In this document: one piece after another, positions 8,617-17,236 of the stretch
Position numbering within the stretch: position 1 is the first letter of the stretch
How the letters are laid out: every line of letters starts with the position of its first letter
From: Saccharicrinis fermentans DSM 9555 = JCM 21142
Lineage (GTDB): Bacteria > Bacteroidota > Bacteroidia > Bacteroidales > Marinilabiliaceae
DNA: 64,000 nucleotides
Direction of reading: 5' to 3'
Assembly: GCF_000517085.1 (NCBI RefSeq)
Contig: NZ_KI912107.1
Coordinates: 2,223,677 to 2,287,676, forward strand
Made by a program: the position numbers and the translations under genes
The notes under the pieces: generated by a model
Database searches by the model: none
Told to the model about the DNA's origin: nothing
Seen by the model: the letters and a program-made list of their open reading frames with translations, nothing else

Positions 8617-11600
8617 TTACTCACTCCAAAATTCAGCCAAAGCTTCCGCCTGACTTAATACTGTTTCTATTGCCAACTTTTGTAAATCCGGTGGATAACC
8701 GTATTGGCGAAGCGTTCTTTTTACGATTACTTTCAGCTTCTTTTTTACAGATTCCTTAACCGTCCAGTCAATTGTGGCATTGGCTTTAACACGTTCAACA
8801 AGCACCCTTGCAAGTTTTAGAAGCACTTCATCACCAAGCATATCTTTGGCACTTTCGTTTGATGATACAGCATCGTAAAAAGCAAGCTCATCTTTTGATA
8901 ATCCCATTTTTTCGCCACGTTTATCAGCTTCCTTTATCTCTTTTGCCAGTTCAATCATTTCCTGAATGATTTCGGCAGCGGTGATTAAGTTATTCTGATA
9001 GCGTTTAATGGATGATTCTAACATTTCCATTAAGGTACGGCTCTGAACAATATTATGCTTGGCTCTTACCTTTATTTCATCATTGAGTAGTTTCTTAAGG
9101 ACTTCCAAAGCAAGGTTCTTATGCTTCATGTCTTTCATTTCCTCAAGAAAATCATCATCCAATACAGATAATTCCGGTCTTTTAATTCCTGCTGCATCAA
9201 AAATATCAACTACCTGTTCCGAAACTATTGCTTCATCAATTACTTGTTTAATTGCGGTTTCAATTTCATAATCGGTTTTACCACCTGAAACTTCTCCCAT
9301 ATCTAGCTTTTGTATTCGGGCTTTGACTGCCTGAAAGAATGCTATTTCGTCTTTGACATCCATAGCTTCATCGTGAGGCAAAGCAATAGCAAAGGCTTTT
9401 GAGAGAGCTGTCACTTCTCTAACGTAACGATTTTTACCATCCGCTAAACTAAGCACATGCTCAACCGCAGCAATAATGAGTTCTAACTTCTGCTTTACTG
9501 GGGCATCGAAATAGTTTTCATAGGCGAATCCTTCACCGTAAGGAACTTTAGGCTCGGCTGCCATGGAATAATCAGTATGTTGAGCAGAACAATTCTCTGA
9601 GTACATTTGCGAAACCACCTCAAGCTTTTCCAACATTAATTGAACCGCCTTTTCTTGTGCTTCTGCCGGGTCGCCTTTACCACCACTATCGGAATAGAAC
9701 GAAAGGGCTTTCTTTAAATCAGAGGCAATACCAAAATAATCGACCACCAAACCGCCCGGTTTATCTTTATATACACGGTTAACCCTTGCTATGGCTTGCA
9801 TCAGGTTGTGACCTTTCATTGGTTTGTCAATGTATAAAGTATGCATACTTGGTGCATCAAATCCGGTCAACCACATATCCCGAACAATTACCAATTTCAT
9901 CGGGTCGGCGGTATCTTTCATTCGGTCGGCTAATGCTCTTCGTTGGTCTTTTGATGTATGATGTTTCATTAGCTCTGGACCATCGGATGAAGAAGCAGTC
10001 ATCACTACTTTTAGCACACCTTTATCCAAATCATCATCATGCCAATGTGGGCGTATTTTAATGATTTCTTTATACAAGTCAGCAGCGATTTGTCGGCTCA
10101 TAGTAACAATCATAGCTTTACCTTCAATACCGCTATTGGTACGTTCCTCGTAATGAAATACAATATCTTCGGCTACTTTCTTTAAACGAGCTTCACTACC
10201 TATAATGGCTTCTACCTTTGTCCATTTTGCTTTCGCTTTCTGAGTTTCGCTTAGTTCATCTCTGTTTAATTCTTCATCAAGCTCTTCGACAAGTTGTTTA
10301 CCCTCTTCTGAAAGGTTGATTTTTACCAATCGGCTTTCGTAGTAAATAGGAACAGTAGCACCATCTTCAACGGCTTGTGCTATATCGTAAATATCAACGT
10401 AGTTACCAAAAACGGCAGGAGTATTTGCATCGGTGGACTCAACTGGAGTACCCGTAAAACCTAAATAGGTTGCATTTGGCAAAGCATCGCGCATATACTT
10501 GGCAAAACCATAAACCAAACGCTGACCAACCACATTACCATTATCGTCTTTCACATCAATAGATTTTGGTTTAAAACCGTATTGTGTTCGGTGGGCTTCA
10601 TCAGCTACAACTACAATATTTGTACGGTCAGAAAGTTGCTCATAAACATTTGAACCATCTTCGGGTTGGAATTTTTGAATAGTTGCAAATACAATTCCCC
10701 CGGAGGCTACTTTTAACAATTCTTTTAGATGTTCTCTGCTTTCTGCTTGTATGGGAACCTGGCGCAACAGTTGTTTTGATGAGCCGAAAGTATCAAACAA
10801 TTGGTCGTCTAAATCGTTACGGTCAGTAATTACTAAAATGGTTGGATTATTAAGTTGTAAAACCAATTTACCGCTAAAGAAAACCATTGAAAGTGACTTA
10901 CCACTTCCTTGTGTATGCCACACAACGCCACCTTTTCGGTCACCATTGTCAGCTGACGCTTTCTTTACGGATTCAATTGCTTTGTTAACTGCATAGTATT
11001 GATGATAGGCAGCTACTTTTTTTATCGTCTTAATAGTAGCAATCCCTAAGGCATCAATATGTTTGTCTTCTTCAAAAACAATAAAGTGACGTATATAATC
11101 TAATAAAGTATCAGGATTAGTTAAACCTTTAATCAATACCTCTAATTGGCTTGTTAGTGAAGAAGCTTCCTCAAGTCCATCACTTGTTTTCCATGCTAGA
11201 TAACGAGAGTATCCAGCCGATAATGAACCTGCTTTTGCATCAGCTCCGTCTGACAGCACACAAAAAGTATTGAATGTAAATAGACTTGGTATGGTGTCTT
11301 TATAGGTTTGAATCTGCTTAAATGCTGAATGCAAAGTTGCATTTTCATCAACAGCATTTTTTAATTCAAATATGACCAGGGGTAAACCATTCACAAACAG
11401 AATCAGGTCAGGACGTTTGTTATTGTTATTCTCAATGATGGTAAATTGATTTACCACCAAGAAATCGTTTTGCTTTGGATTACTAAAATTGACCAACTGA
11501 ACCCGGTCGCCACGCTGAATACCATCTTTACGATATTCCACAGGTACACCTTCCGTTAATAGCTCATGGAAGTTTTGATTATTGACCATAAGTTCAGGAG

Positions 11601-11844
11601 AAGATAACCGTTCTATATACTTTAAAGCTTCATCTTGGGCTTCCTTAGGTATTTCAGAATTGTTCCGGGCAATGGCTTCTTGTATACGACCTTTCAAAAT
11701 TACATCACTAAAAGAGTTACGTTCTGGTTCCTCTCCATCAGGCGCAATAACAGCACCATGAATATAGTTCCAACCAAGGTAAGCAAGTTCCTCAATTGCC
11801 CAAAGTTCTATATCGTTTTCAGTTATTTTCATGCTAAGTGGCAT
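8617..11844 (-). CDS. hsdR: Type I restriction enzyme R subunit (HsdR)
   Basis: A 1075-residue motor-nuclease subunit. The N-terminal PD-(D/E)xK nuclease is visible as PDLILFVNGLPLVIFELKNA, which contains the Asp and the ELK of the active site. The superfamily 2 translocase follows: Walker A THQGSGKS-like motif (written WHTQGSGKSLSM in the protein), Walker B VVVADEAHRTQ, GFTGTPVE, and motif VI QAIARVNR. A helical C-terminus contacts the methylase core. HsdR translocates DNA and cuts at a distance when the HsdM/HsdS core finds unmethylated sites. A second start lies four codons inside (11832). It is separated from hsdM/hsdS by the embedded four-gene cassette, with only 12 bp between it and the exonuclease gene. 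Confidence 0.97.
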   Translation of the reverse strand: MPLSMKITENDIELWAIEELAYLGWNYIHGAVIAPDGEEPERNSFSDVILKGRIQEAIARNNSEIPKEAQDEALKYIERLSSPELMVNNQNFHELLTEGVPVEYRKDGIQRGDRVQLVNFSNPKQNDFLVVNQFTIIENNNNKRPDLILFVNGLPLVIFELKNAVDENATLHSAFKQIQTYKDTIPSLFTFNTFCVLSDGADAKAGSLSAGYSRYLAWKTSDGLEEASSLTSQLEVLIKGLTNPDTLLDYIRHFIVFEEDKHIDALGIATIKTIKKVAAYHQYYAVNKAIESVKKASADNGDRKGGVVWHTQGSGKSLSMVFFSGKLVLQLNNPTILVITDRNDLDDQLFDTFGSSKQLLRQVPIQAESREHLKELLKVASGGIVFATIQKFQPEDGSNVYEQLSDRTNIVVVADEAHRTQYGFKPKSIDVKDDNGNVVGQRLVYGFAKYMRDALPNATYLGFTGTPVESTDANTPAVFGNYVDIYDIAQAVEDGATVPIYYESRLVKINLSEEGKQLVEELDEELNRDELSETQKAKAKWTKVEAIIGSEARLKKVAEDIVFHYEERTNSGIEGKAMIVTMSRQIAADLYKEIIKIRPHWHDDDLDKGVLKVVMTASSSDGPELMKHHTSKDQRRALADRMKDTADPMKLVIVRDMWLTGFDAPSMHTLYIDKPMKGHNLMQAIARVNRVYKDKPGGLVVDYFGIASDLKKALSFYSDSGGKGDPAEAQEKAVQLMLEKLEVVSQMYSENCSAQHTDYSMAAEPKVPYGEGFAYENYFDAPVKQKLELIIAAVEHVLSLADGKNRYVREVTALSKAFAIALPHDEAMDVKDEIAFFQAVKARIQKLDMGEVSGGKTDYEIETAIKQVIDEAIVSEQVVDIFDAAGIKRPELSVLDDDFLEEMKDMKHKNLALEVLKKLLNDEIKVRAKHNIVQSRTLMEMLESSIKRYQNNLITAAEIIQEMIELAKEIKEADKRGEKMGLSKDELAFYDAVSSNESAKDMLGDEVLLKLARVLVERVKANATIDWTVKESVKKKLKVIVKRTLRQYGYPPDLQKLAIETVLSQAEALAEFWSE

Positions 11845-11856
11845 TCATCTTTCTAA

Positions 11857-12426
11857 TTAAATCAACCCCAATCGTCTCATTTCCCAAAAGCATTTTTCGG
11901 TTGCATTAATATCTGCTGATGCATCATGAGCTTCCTCAAAATCAGCTCCAAAAAGTTTTTGATGTAATTCTGACAACTTTGGCCACTTGAATCCATAGGG
12001 ACCAGGAATTCTGCAAAAATTCGTTGAAGCTTGCATCGTACATAATTTCTTCCTCCCTGAAAAGTTTGTTTTGATTTTTTTTCTCAAGAATTCAGCTCCA
12101 ATAATTTTTTCATCAAAGCTAATATTGTGAGCAACTATGTAAGTTGCTTTATCTACAAGGGAATTAAAATTACATAGAACATCCTCTAATTCTGCACCTT
12201 CTTTATTGGCTTTATCAGTAGTAATCCTATGTACATTCGATGCATCTTTAGGAATAATAAAACCATTGGGCTTTATTATATAATCATTAGCTTCAATGCG
12301 ATTTCCTTTTGTGTCACACAATATCCATGCTATTTGAACCATTCTTGGCCAGTTATTCAAATCTGTAACCGGAGCTTTCCAATTTTTTGGTAATCCTGTT
12401 GTTTCTGTATCGAAAAATAAAAACAT
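11857..12426 (-). CDS. DnaQ-like DEDD 3'-5' exonuclease
   Basis: A 189-residue stand-alone exonuclease domain. ExoI motif FFDTETTGLP supplies Asp6 and Glu8. ExoII is in IVAHNISFDEK. ExoIII HDASADINATE supplies the His and final Asp, placing it in the DEDDh branch. Members remove nucleotides from 3' ends and act in proofreading, RNA trimming or nick processing. It sits 18 bp after the family A polymerase gene, which lacks an exonuclease domain of its own, so the two could act as polymerase and detached proofreading subunit (inference). The gap to hsdR is 12 bp. Confidence 0.9.
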   Translation of the reverse strand: MFLFFDTETTGLPKNWKAPVTDLNNWPRMVQIAWILCDTKGNRIEANDYIIKPNGFIIPKDASNVHRITTDKANKEGAELEDVLCNFNSLVDKATYIVAHNISFDEKIIGAEFLRKKIKTNFSGRKKLCTMQASTNFCRIPGPYGFKWPKLSELHQKLFGADFEEAHDASADINATEKCFWEMRRLGLI

Positions 12427-12444
12427 AACTTCTGTATCTTAATT

Positions 12445-13896
12445 TTAAGAATAAAACTCACTATCATTTACTCTAGGTGTTATCCCTGAACATTGCTCTG
12501 CAAATTCATGAATAAAAATAGCTTTCACTTTATTTGTTATTTCTTCAAAATCATATTTGTTGTTAACTTGATATAATGCTGCATCATGCATCGGCAAAAC
12601 AAACTGAGCCTCCGGGATTTCTTTATTGACCTTTATAATTGCTTTTTTAAATATTAATGAAGCTGTTGCTTGAATTACATGACTTAATGAAATTTCGATA
12701 TTCCCTTCGACATTTCTATAGTTCCCCATTTCAGTACCAATAATCTTATTCTCCGTAGCTTCTTTTTCAATTTTCTTTTTATATGCCTTTAATTTCTTAA
12801 ACTTTGAAAAATATCTATTTACAGCTGGCAAAAGATTGGAAGCACCATACATAAATTTGTAAAACTCAATTTTTGCATCATCTCTTGTTTCTATTGTACC
12901 TCCTATATTTGAAATCATATCACTATATATATCCGAATCATATAGTTTGCATAGTTTATCATCATTACTTATAGAGGCAAGAATACCAGCTTCAAATTGT
13001 GAATAATCAATATATAAAAAAGTACATTCTTCATCTGGCTTGATAATTCTACGATTATTTCTTCTAATATTTTGTAAAGCAGGTTCCCTTAACGTTATTC
13101 TTGAAGTAATTGTCCCAAATCCATGAAAACTTGGAAATGTACGAGAATTACCTCCTCTACGAGCTAAAATATCTAAGAAGCTATCTAGGTCTTTCTGGTT
13201 TCTAATTAAATCATAGAATAATTGACACCCTTTATTTAACTTGCTATAATTTTTAAATGTACGCTCAATTGAACCTGTAATTCCTATTCCATTTCTTTCA
13301 AGCCAATTTAGTTGAACCTCTTTTTTTTCAGGGGAAAAGACCTTAAAGTCTAGTTGAAGCTTTATTTTAGTATTAAAAACAGTTTCTTCTAAATATTCTA
13401 TTCTTTCTTTAGCAGATTCGACATCAACAGCAATTCCTTCCCGTTGACGTTCATATATTATTCTATTAACAGGAATCTCAATATTTTCAAATCTTTCTTT
13501 TTCAAGGAAGGCTGTATTCTCTGTTATTTCTTGTATGAACTCAGAGACTTTTTGGATGTATTCAAATATATTATCCTCAGCTATTTGAAATCCATTTGGC
13601 AGTAGTTGTCTTTCTTTAAGAAGTTTAAATAAATTCCATTTATCTTGATTTTCTAAAGGTTTGGATTTTTGAATAAACTGCTTTGAATAAGATTCTATAT
13701 CAATTAGTATGGGTAATTGAGAAGTGGAAAATTCACTGTATTGTTTAATAAATTCAGAGACCTGAGTACAATAATATAAGTCATTAGAATTAAAGGTTAT
13801 ATTATAAACTAGGTTGGTTACAACACCGTTTTTATTTTCTGAAATATTATGGTAATACCATTTATTATATATGTAAAAAACAACAAACTCTCTCAT
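12445..13896 (-). CDS. Family A (Pol I-like) DNA polymerase, short divergent form
   Basis: A 483-residue protein with the family A polymerase core in its C-terminal two-thirds. Seen are TSRITLREPALQNIRR (the template-binding LQNIP-like motif, residues 264-279), motif A LYIDYSQFEAG with Asp297, motif B R338/K342/Y350-G in RDDAKIEFYKFMYGAS, and motif C PMHDAALYQV with Asp438. Motif C normally reads HDE; here the Glu is Ala439. The first 130 residues match no exonuclease domain I recognise. Its ATG overlaps the stop of the protease-RT gene (ATGA), so the two are translationally coupled. It is not the housekeeping Pol I: too short and lacking the 5' nuclease. Function within the cassette is unknown. 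Confidence 0.85.
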   Translation of the reverse strand: MREFVVFYIYNKWYYHNISENKNGVVTNLVYNITFNSNDLYYCTQVSEFIKQYSEFSTSQLPILIDIESYSKQFIQKSKPLENQDKWNLFKLLKERQLLPNGFQIAEDNIFEYIQKVSEFIQEITENTAFLEKERFENIEIPVNRIIYERQREGIAVDVESAKERIEYLEETVFNTKIKLQLDFKVFSPEKKEVQLNWLERNGIGITGSIERTFKNYSKLNKGCQLFYDLIRNQKDLDSFLDILARRGGNSRTFPSFHGFGTITSRITLREPALQNIRRNNRRIIKPDEECTFLYIDYSQFEAGILASISNDDKLCKLYDSDIYSDMISNIGGTIETRDDAKIEFYKFMYGASNLLPAVNRYFSKFKKLKAYKKKIEKEATENKIIGTEMGNYRNVEGNIEISLSHVIQATASLIFKKAIIKVNKEIPEAQFVLPMHDAALYQVNNKYDFEEITNKVKAIFIHEFAEQCSGITPRVNDSEFYS

Positions 13897-16286
13897 AATG
13901 AATAGATTTGTAATAACTCTAAATCAATATCAATATCATCCTTTTCACCAGGGATATAGACCAAATCTTTATCTTTAAAATAATTCAAACTTTCATGTAT
14001 AGCCTTTATTTTGTCATTATTAAATGACACCTCTGAGGAATCTATTGCCCTTAAAACAATTAATGCTATTCTATCCTGAAAGTTACCATGGGTAAAACCC
14101 TCATTGTATTTTCTAAGAATAACTCGTCGATAATCACTATCAATTGTACCCATGTATATCATCATAGCCGCAATTATGGGTCTTGACGTTTCATCATTAG
14201 AGTCAAGGTAATTACTAGCATATTTTCTCAAATTCACATCATCTATTTTATGCTTGGCTAACAATAACCAAAGATGATAACCTTGCCATGGATAAATATT
14301 AAATTTTGCGTCCAATACTATTTCAATTGCCTCAGACCAAAACTTTCTCGATATATATTTTTTATCAAGAACTCCAATCATAGTGCAGACTTGGGGAGTA
14401 ATCCATGGGCGTTCTTTCATTAAGATGCCAGCTTCTTCAATAAATTGAGTAATGTTATTCTCTTTCTCCAAATTAACACCTTTAGAAACGCACCGTCTTA
14501 TTGTAGTGATTGCCTGATTTAATTTTCGTTCATTAGAATTACTTCCAGTAGGATTTTCTTTAACATTTTCTAATAGAACCTTTATTGCTAGATGAAAAGC
14601 TTCATTAATTATGCTGACATTACGAGATTTGGAAAATCTTGATAGTTTACTTTTATCTAAATCAAAAGCTTTACGATATGAGTCAGCTATCGCTTCCTTT
14701 TCCTTTTTTAATCTAGGGTTAAGGTTTATAATTTTAGTTTTTTGCCCATTAAGTGAAAGGTTTAGTCTTCTAAGTTCCTTTTCAATTAATGTTAAATATC
14801 TTCTTGCTTCAAACTTATCGTTACAGAAAATTCGTATATCATCCATGAATCTAACATATGCTGGAACATGATGTCTCATATATGCATCAACCTGATTCAA
14901 ATAGAAAGTCGCTAATAAAGAAGATACGTCATTGTTTTGAGGAATGCCATTAGATTTATTGTCTGCAAATTTTTTTAAAACTTTTACTAATTCTTTTGAA
15001 GCTTTCCTCTCATTGTGAGTTTGGCAAACAGCTGAGATTTTCTTTCCTAAAAGTTCAATATCAATGTTATCATAGAAATTCAGAATATCAATTTCAATAA
15101 CATATTTATATTTAAGGGAATAGTCTTTTAATAAGTATTGCATTTTTTTCCATTGCTCAACTCCGGAAATTATTAGACCATTATGCTTTTGTTTATTGTA
15201 TCTGGCTGAAAAAACATATGGAGAAAGAGCGTTATCCATACGTTTGCCAATGACTTCAATTAATGCAGAATAAAAAATCCTATCTGCATAAGGTATAACC
15301 ATAGCCTTTCTTAATGTAAAGGACTTTTTGGGCAAATAGAAAACCTCTGCTTCTGAAACTTTATACTCTTTATTAAAGGAATCTCTGAAATATTCAAATA
15401 GAAAATCTTCATGTGATAAATCTATAAAATTGAGTGGGTCGTGAAACCAATCATCATATGTATCACTAATAACTCTGTTTCTGGCAAGTTGTAAATCCAA
15501 TTTAACACCATTAATCGTAACATCATTAATGTCCACGACTAATTGATTTCCCACAATACGTTTTTTCTTATTATCTATTGTAGATAATACTTCTAGCTTT
15601 TGATTATAGAGTTTGTTATTTATTTGCTCAAAAGAAATATCGACAGCATCTATAAAACCACCTTGGAATTCTTCAGTTGGATATTTCATAATAAAGCCAT
15701 TTAATATTGGCCTATCTTCCGATATTATACCAGAACCAGAGCAACCGTGTAGTTGTTTTGAGTTGTCCCATTTTTCAATTGTATATAGTTTTTCTTCAGA
15801 GTCACTTACTTTAAAATCAAGCGGAAACAATCTATTGTTGTTGGCATTGGTTATTGCCCATGCCTTACAATTCCCTGAAACAATATCTGACACTTGAATA
15901 TACGGAATTTCAAAATTCGAATTCTTACGAACTAATATGATTACCAAATCACTTTCGAATAGTATTATCTTATCAGCAACTTCTTTTTTAGGGATATAAT
16001 CGTAATGAGTAAATTCTGTTTGTTTATAACATTGTATTTCAACAAAGTCTATATCCTCAATATATACTTCATTATCATCACTGCTATGCTTAAATGTATG
16101 TTTTGCTGTGATAACGTAATTATATTGACTTTTGGGCGAAGTAGCATATAAAAAGCCGGAAGACCAACGTTCAGAACCACCTACGTCAATCTTTACTTTC
16201 ACCCCACATTTCTTATATTGCTGGTAAACTGTATCCATTTGTTGAGTTATTGGGTTCAAGAACAATGTTGTATTTTCTTTTTTCAA
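13893..16286 (-). CDS. Trypsin-like protease fused to reverse transcriptase
   Basis: A 797-residue fusion. Residues 30-210 form a trypsin-fold protease with a full triad: His63 in ITAKHTF, Asp113 in ESDLVII, Ser183 in HGCSGSG. Residues 300-540 form an RT: motif A with Asp400 in EIDILNFYDNID, a motif B-like GIPQNNDVSSLLATFYLN (447-464), and catalytic FMDD (480-483) in place of YADD. The last 260 residues are helical and repeat-like, as in the alpha-repeat tails of UG/Abi (defence-associated) RTs. There is no group II maturase domain. The start at 16286 lies 74 bp inside the MBL gene; a later ATG at 16238 would still overlap. The stop overlaps the polymerase start. Confidence 0.85.
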   Translation of the reverse strand: MKKENTTLFLNPITQQMDTVYQQYKKCGVKVKIDVGGSERWSSGFLYATSPKSQYNYVITAKHTFKHSSDDNEVYIEDIDFVEIQCYKQTEFTHYDYIPKKEVADKIILFESDLVIILVRKNSNFEIPYIQVSDIVSGNCKAWAITNANNNRLFPLDFKVSDSEEKLYTIEKWDNSKQLHGCSGSGIISEDRPILNGFIMKYPTEEFQGGFIDAVDISFEQINNKLYNQKLEVLSTIDNKKKRIVGNQLVVDINDVTINGVKLDLQLARNRVISDTYDDWFHDPLNFIDLSHEDFLFEYFRDSFNKEYKVSEAEVFYLPKKSFTLRKAMVIPYADRIFYSALIEVIGKRMDNALSPYVFSARYNKQKHNGLIISGVEQWKKMQYLLKDYSLKYKYVIEIDILNFYDNIDIELLGKKISAVCQTHNERKASKELVKVLKKFADNKSNGIPQNNDVSSLLATFYLNQVDAYMRHHVPAYVRFMDDIRIFCNDKFEARRYLTLIEKELRRLNLSLNGQKTKIINLNPRLKKEKEAIADSYRKAFDLDKSKLSRFSKSRNVSIINEAFHLAIKVLLENVKENPTGSNSNERKLNQAITTIRRCVSKGVNLEKENNITQFIEEAGILMKERPWITPQVCTMIGVLDKKYISRKFWSEAIEIVLDAKFNIYPWQGYHLWLLLAKHKIDDVNLRKYASNYLDSNDETSRPIIAAMMIYMGTIDSDYRRVILRKYNEGFTHGNFQDRIALIVLRAIDSSEVSFNNDKIKAIHESLNYFKDKDLVYIPGEKDDIDIDLELLQIYSL

Positions 16287-17226
16287 TGTCGGTTATCCGA
16301 AGCTTTTCCAATGTCTCTGAATAATTAAATAAGAATGAAACCTTATTTCCTTTAACTTCTTGATATTTTATTACTTTAAGCAAAGTCTTTTTGTCAGGAA
16401 GAAAGTGATTATTTCCATCAGTGCATATCACATATTTATTACAGCTTATTTTAGAAATAATGTCTTTCGTAATATTCCTATGACTACCATGGTGAGGGAG
16501 TTTAATAAAATCAAATGGTATTAATTTATTATCATTTTCTTCATATAGTTTTAATAAGATAGATTCTAATCTTCTGGGTGTTACATCTCCAGTTAATAAA
16601 CTCCTTTTTTTATTGTATTCCAATTGTAATACAATACTGCTCTGATTAGGCATTCGGGTATCGAGACTTTTATCCACAACATGTCTTTCGAGGTCAGTTA
16701 AACTTTTATTCCAATCCGAACCTTCGTCCGCAGAAAGAAAAGCTCCACTATTATTCGCATATCCGTCAACAATATCTTCTGTAGGGGAAAGACATGTAAA
16801 TTTAACATCACCTAATTGAATTATTGGAGAAGAATCTAGTAGGATAGTATCCCATTTCAGTCCCAAAAAGTTTATAAGTATTTCTATTTCCGAAGCCTGT
16901 TGATAAGAAAGGTATTTTGATTCTTTAGGAATTGATGTACCCTTTATAATCCGAGGAGAATTAAAGTAGACTTGTTTTACAAAATCTTTTGGCACTCCAA
17001 AGCGTTTTTTCTTGAGTTCAACTAAAAAGCCAATTATACCTTTTATGTGGTCAGAGTCATGATGTGTAATTACAAGAATGTCGATACACTCATTGTTATT
17101 AAAGATTTCATCCAATTCTTTTAGAAGATAAGTTGTATCATCACCACCATCAATCAGCATATTTTTCCCCTTGCTTTTTACAAGAATTGCATCCCCCTTT
17201 CCGGCTTTAAGAAATTTAACTTGCAT
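16213..17226 (-). CDS. ComEC-like metallo-beta-lactamase fold hydrolase
   Basis: A 337-residue stand-alone MBL domain. FLKAGKGDAILV starts the fold. The metal site is THHDSDHIKG (His55, Asp57, Asp59, His60), the HxDxDH variant of the ComEC/Rec2 group. LLTGDVTPRRLE and KLPHHGSHRN supply the later Asp and His ligands. ComEC-type MBL domains act on nucleic acids or nucleotides, and stand-alone versions paired with trypsin-like proteases are known in conflict systems (recalled from the literature). It follows hsdS by 10 bp and overlaps the next gene, so it is the first gene of the embedded cassette. The substrate is not deducible. Confidence 0.88.
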   Translation of the reverse strand: MQVKFLKAGKGDAILVKSKGKNMLIDGGDDTTYLLKELDEIFNNNECIDILVITHHDSDHIKGIIGFLVELKKKRFGVPKDFVKQVYFNSPRIIKGTSIPKESKYLSYQQASEIEILINFLGLKWDTILLDSSPIIQLGDVKFTCLSPTEDIVDGYANNSGAFLSADEGSDWNKSLTDLERHVVDKSLDTRMPNQSSIVLQLEYNKKRSLLTGDVTPRRLESILLKLYEENDNKLIPFDFIKLPHHGSHRNITKDIISKISCNKYVICTDGNNHFLPDKKTLLKVIKYQEVKGNKVSFLFNYSETLEKLRITDIEKRKYNIVLEPNNSTNGYSLPAI

Positions 17227-17236
17227 AATCTATATC

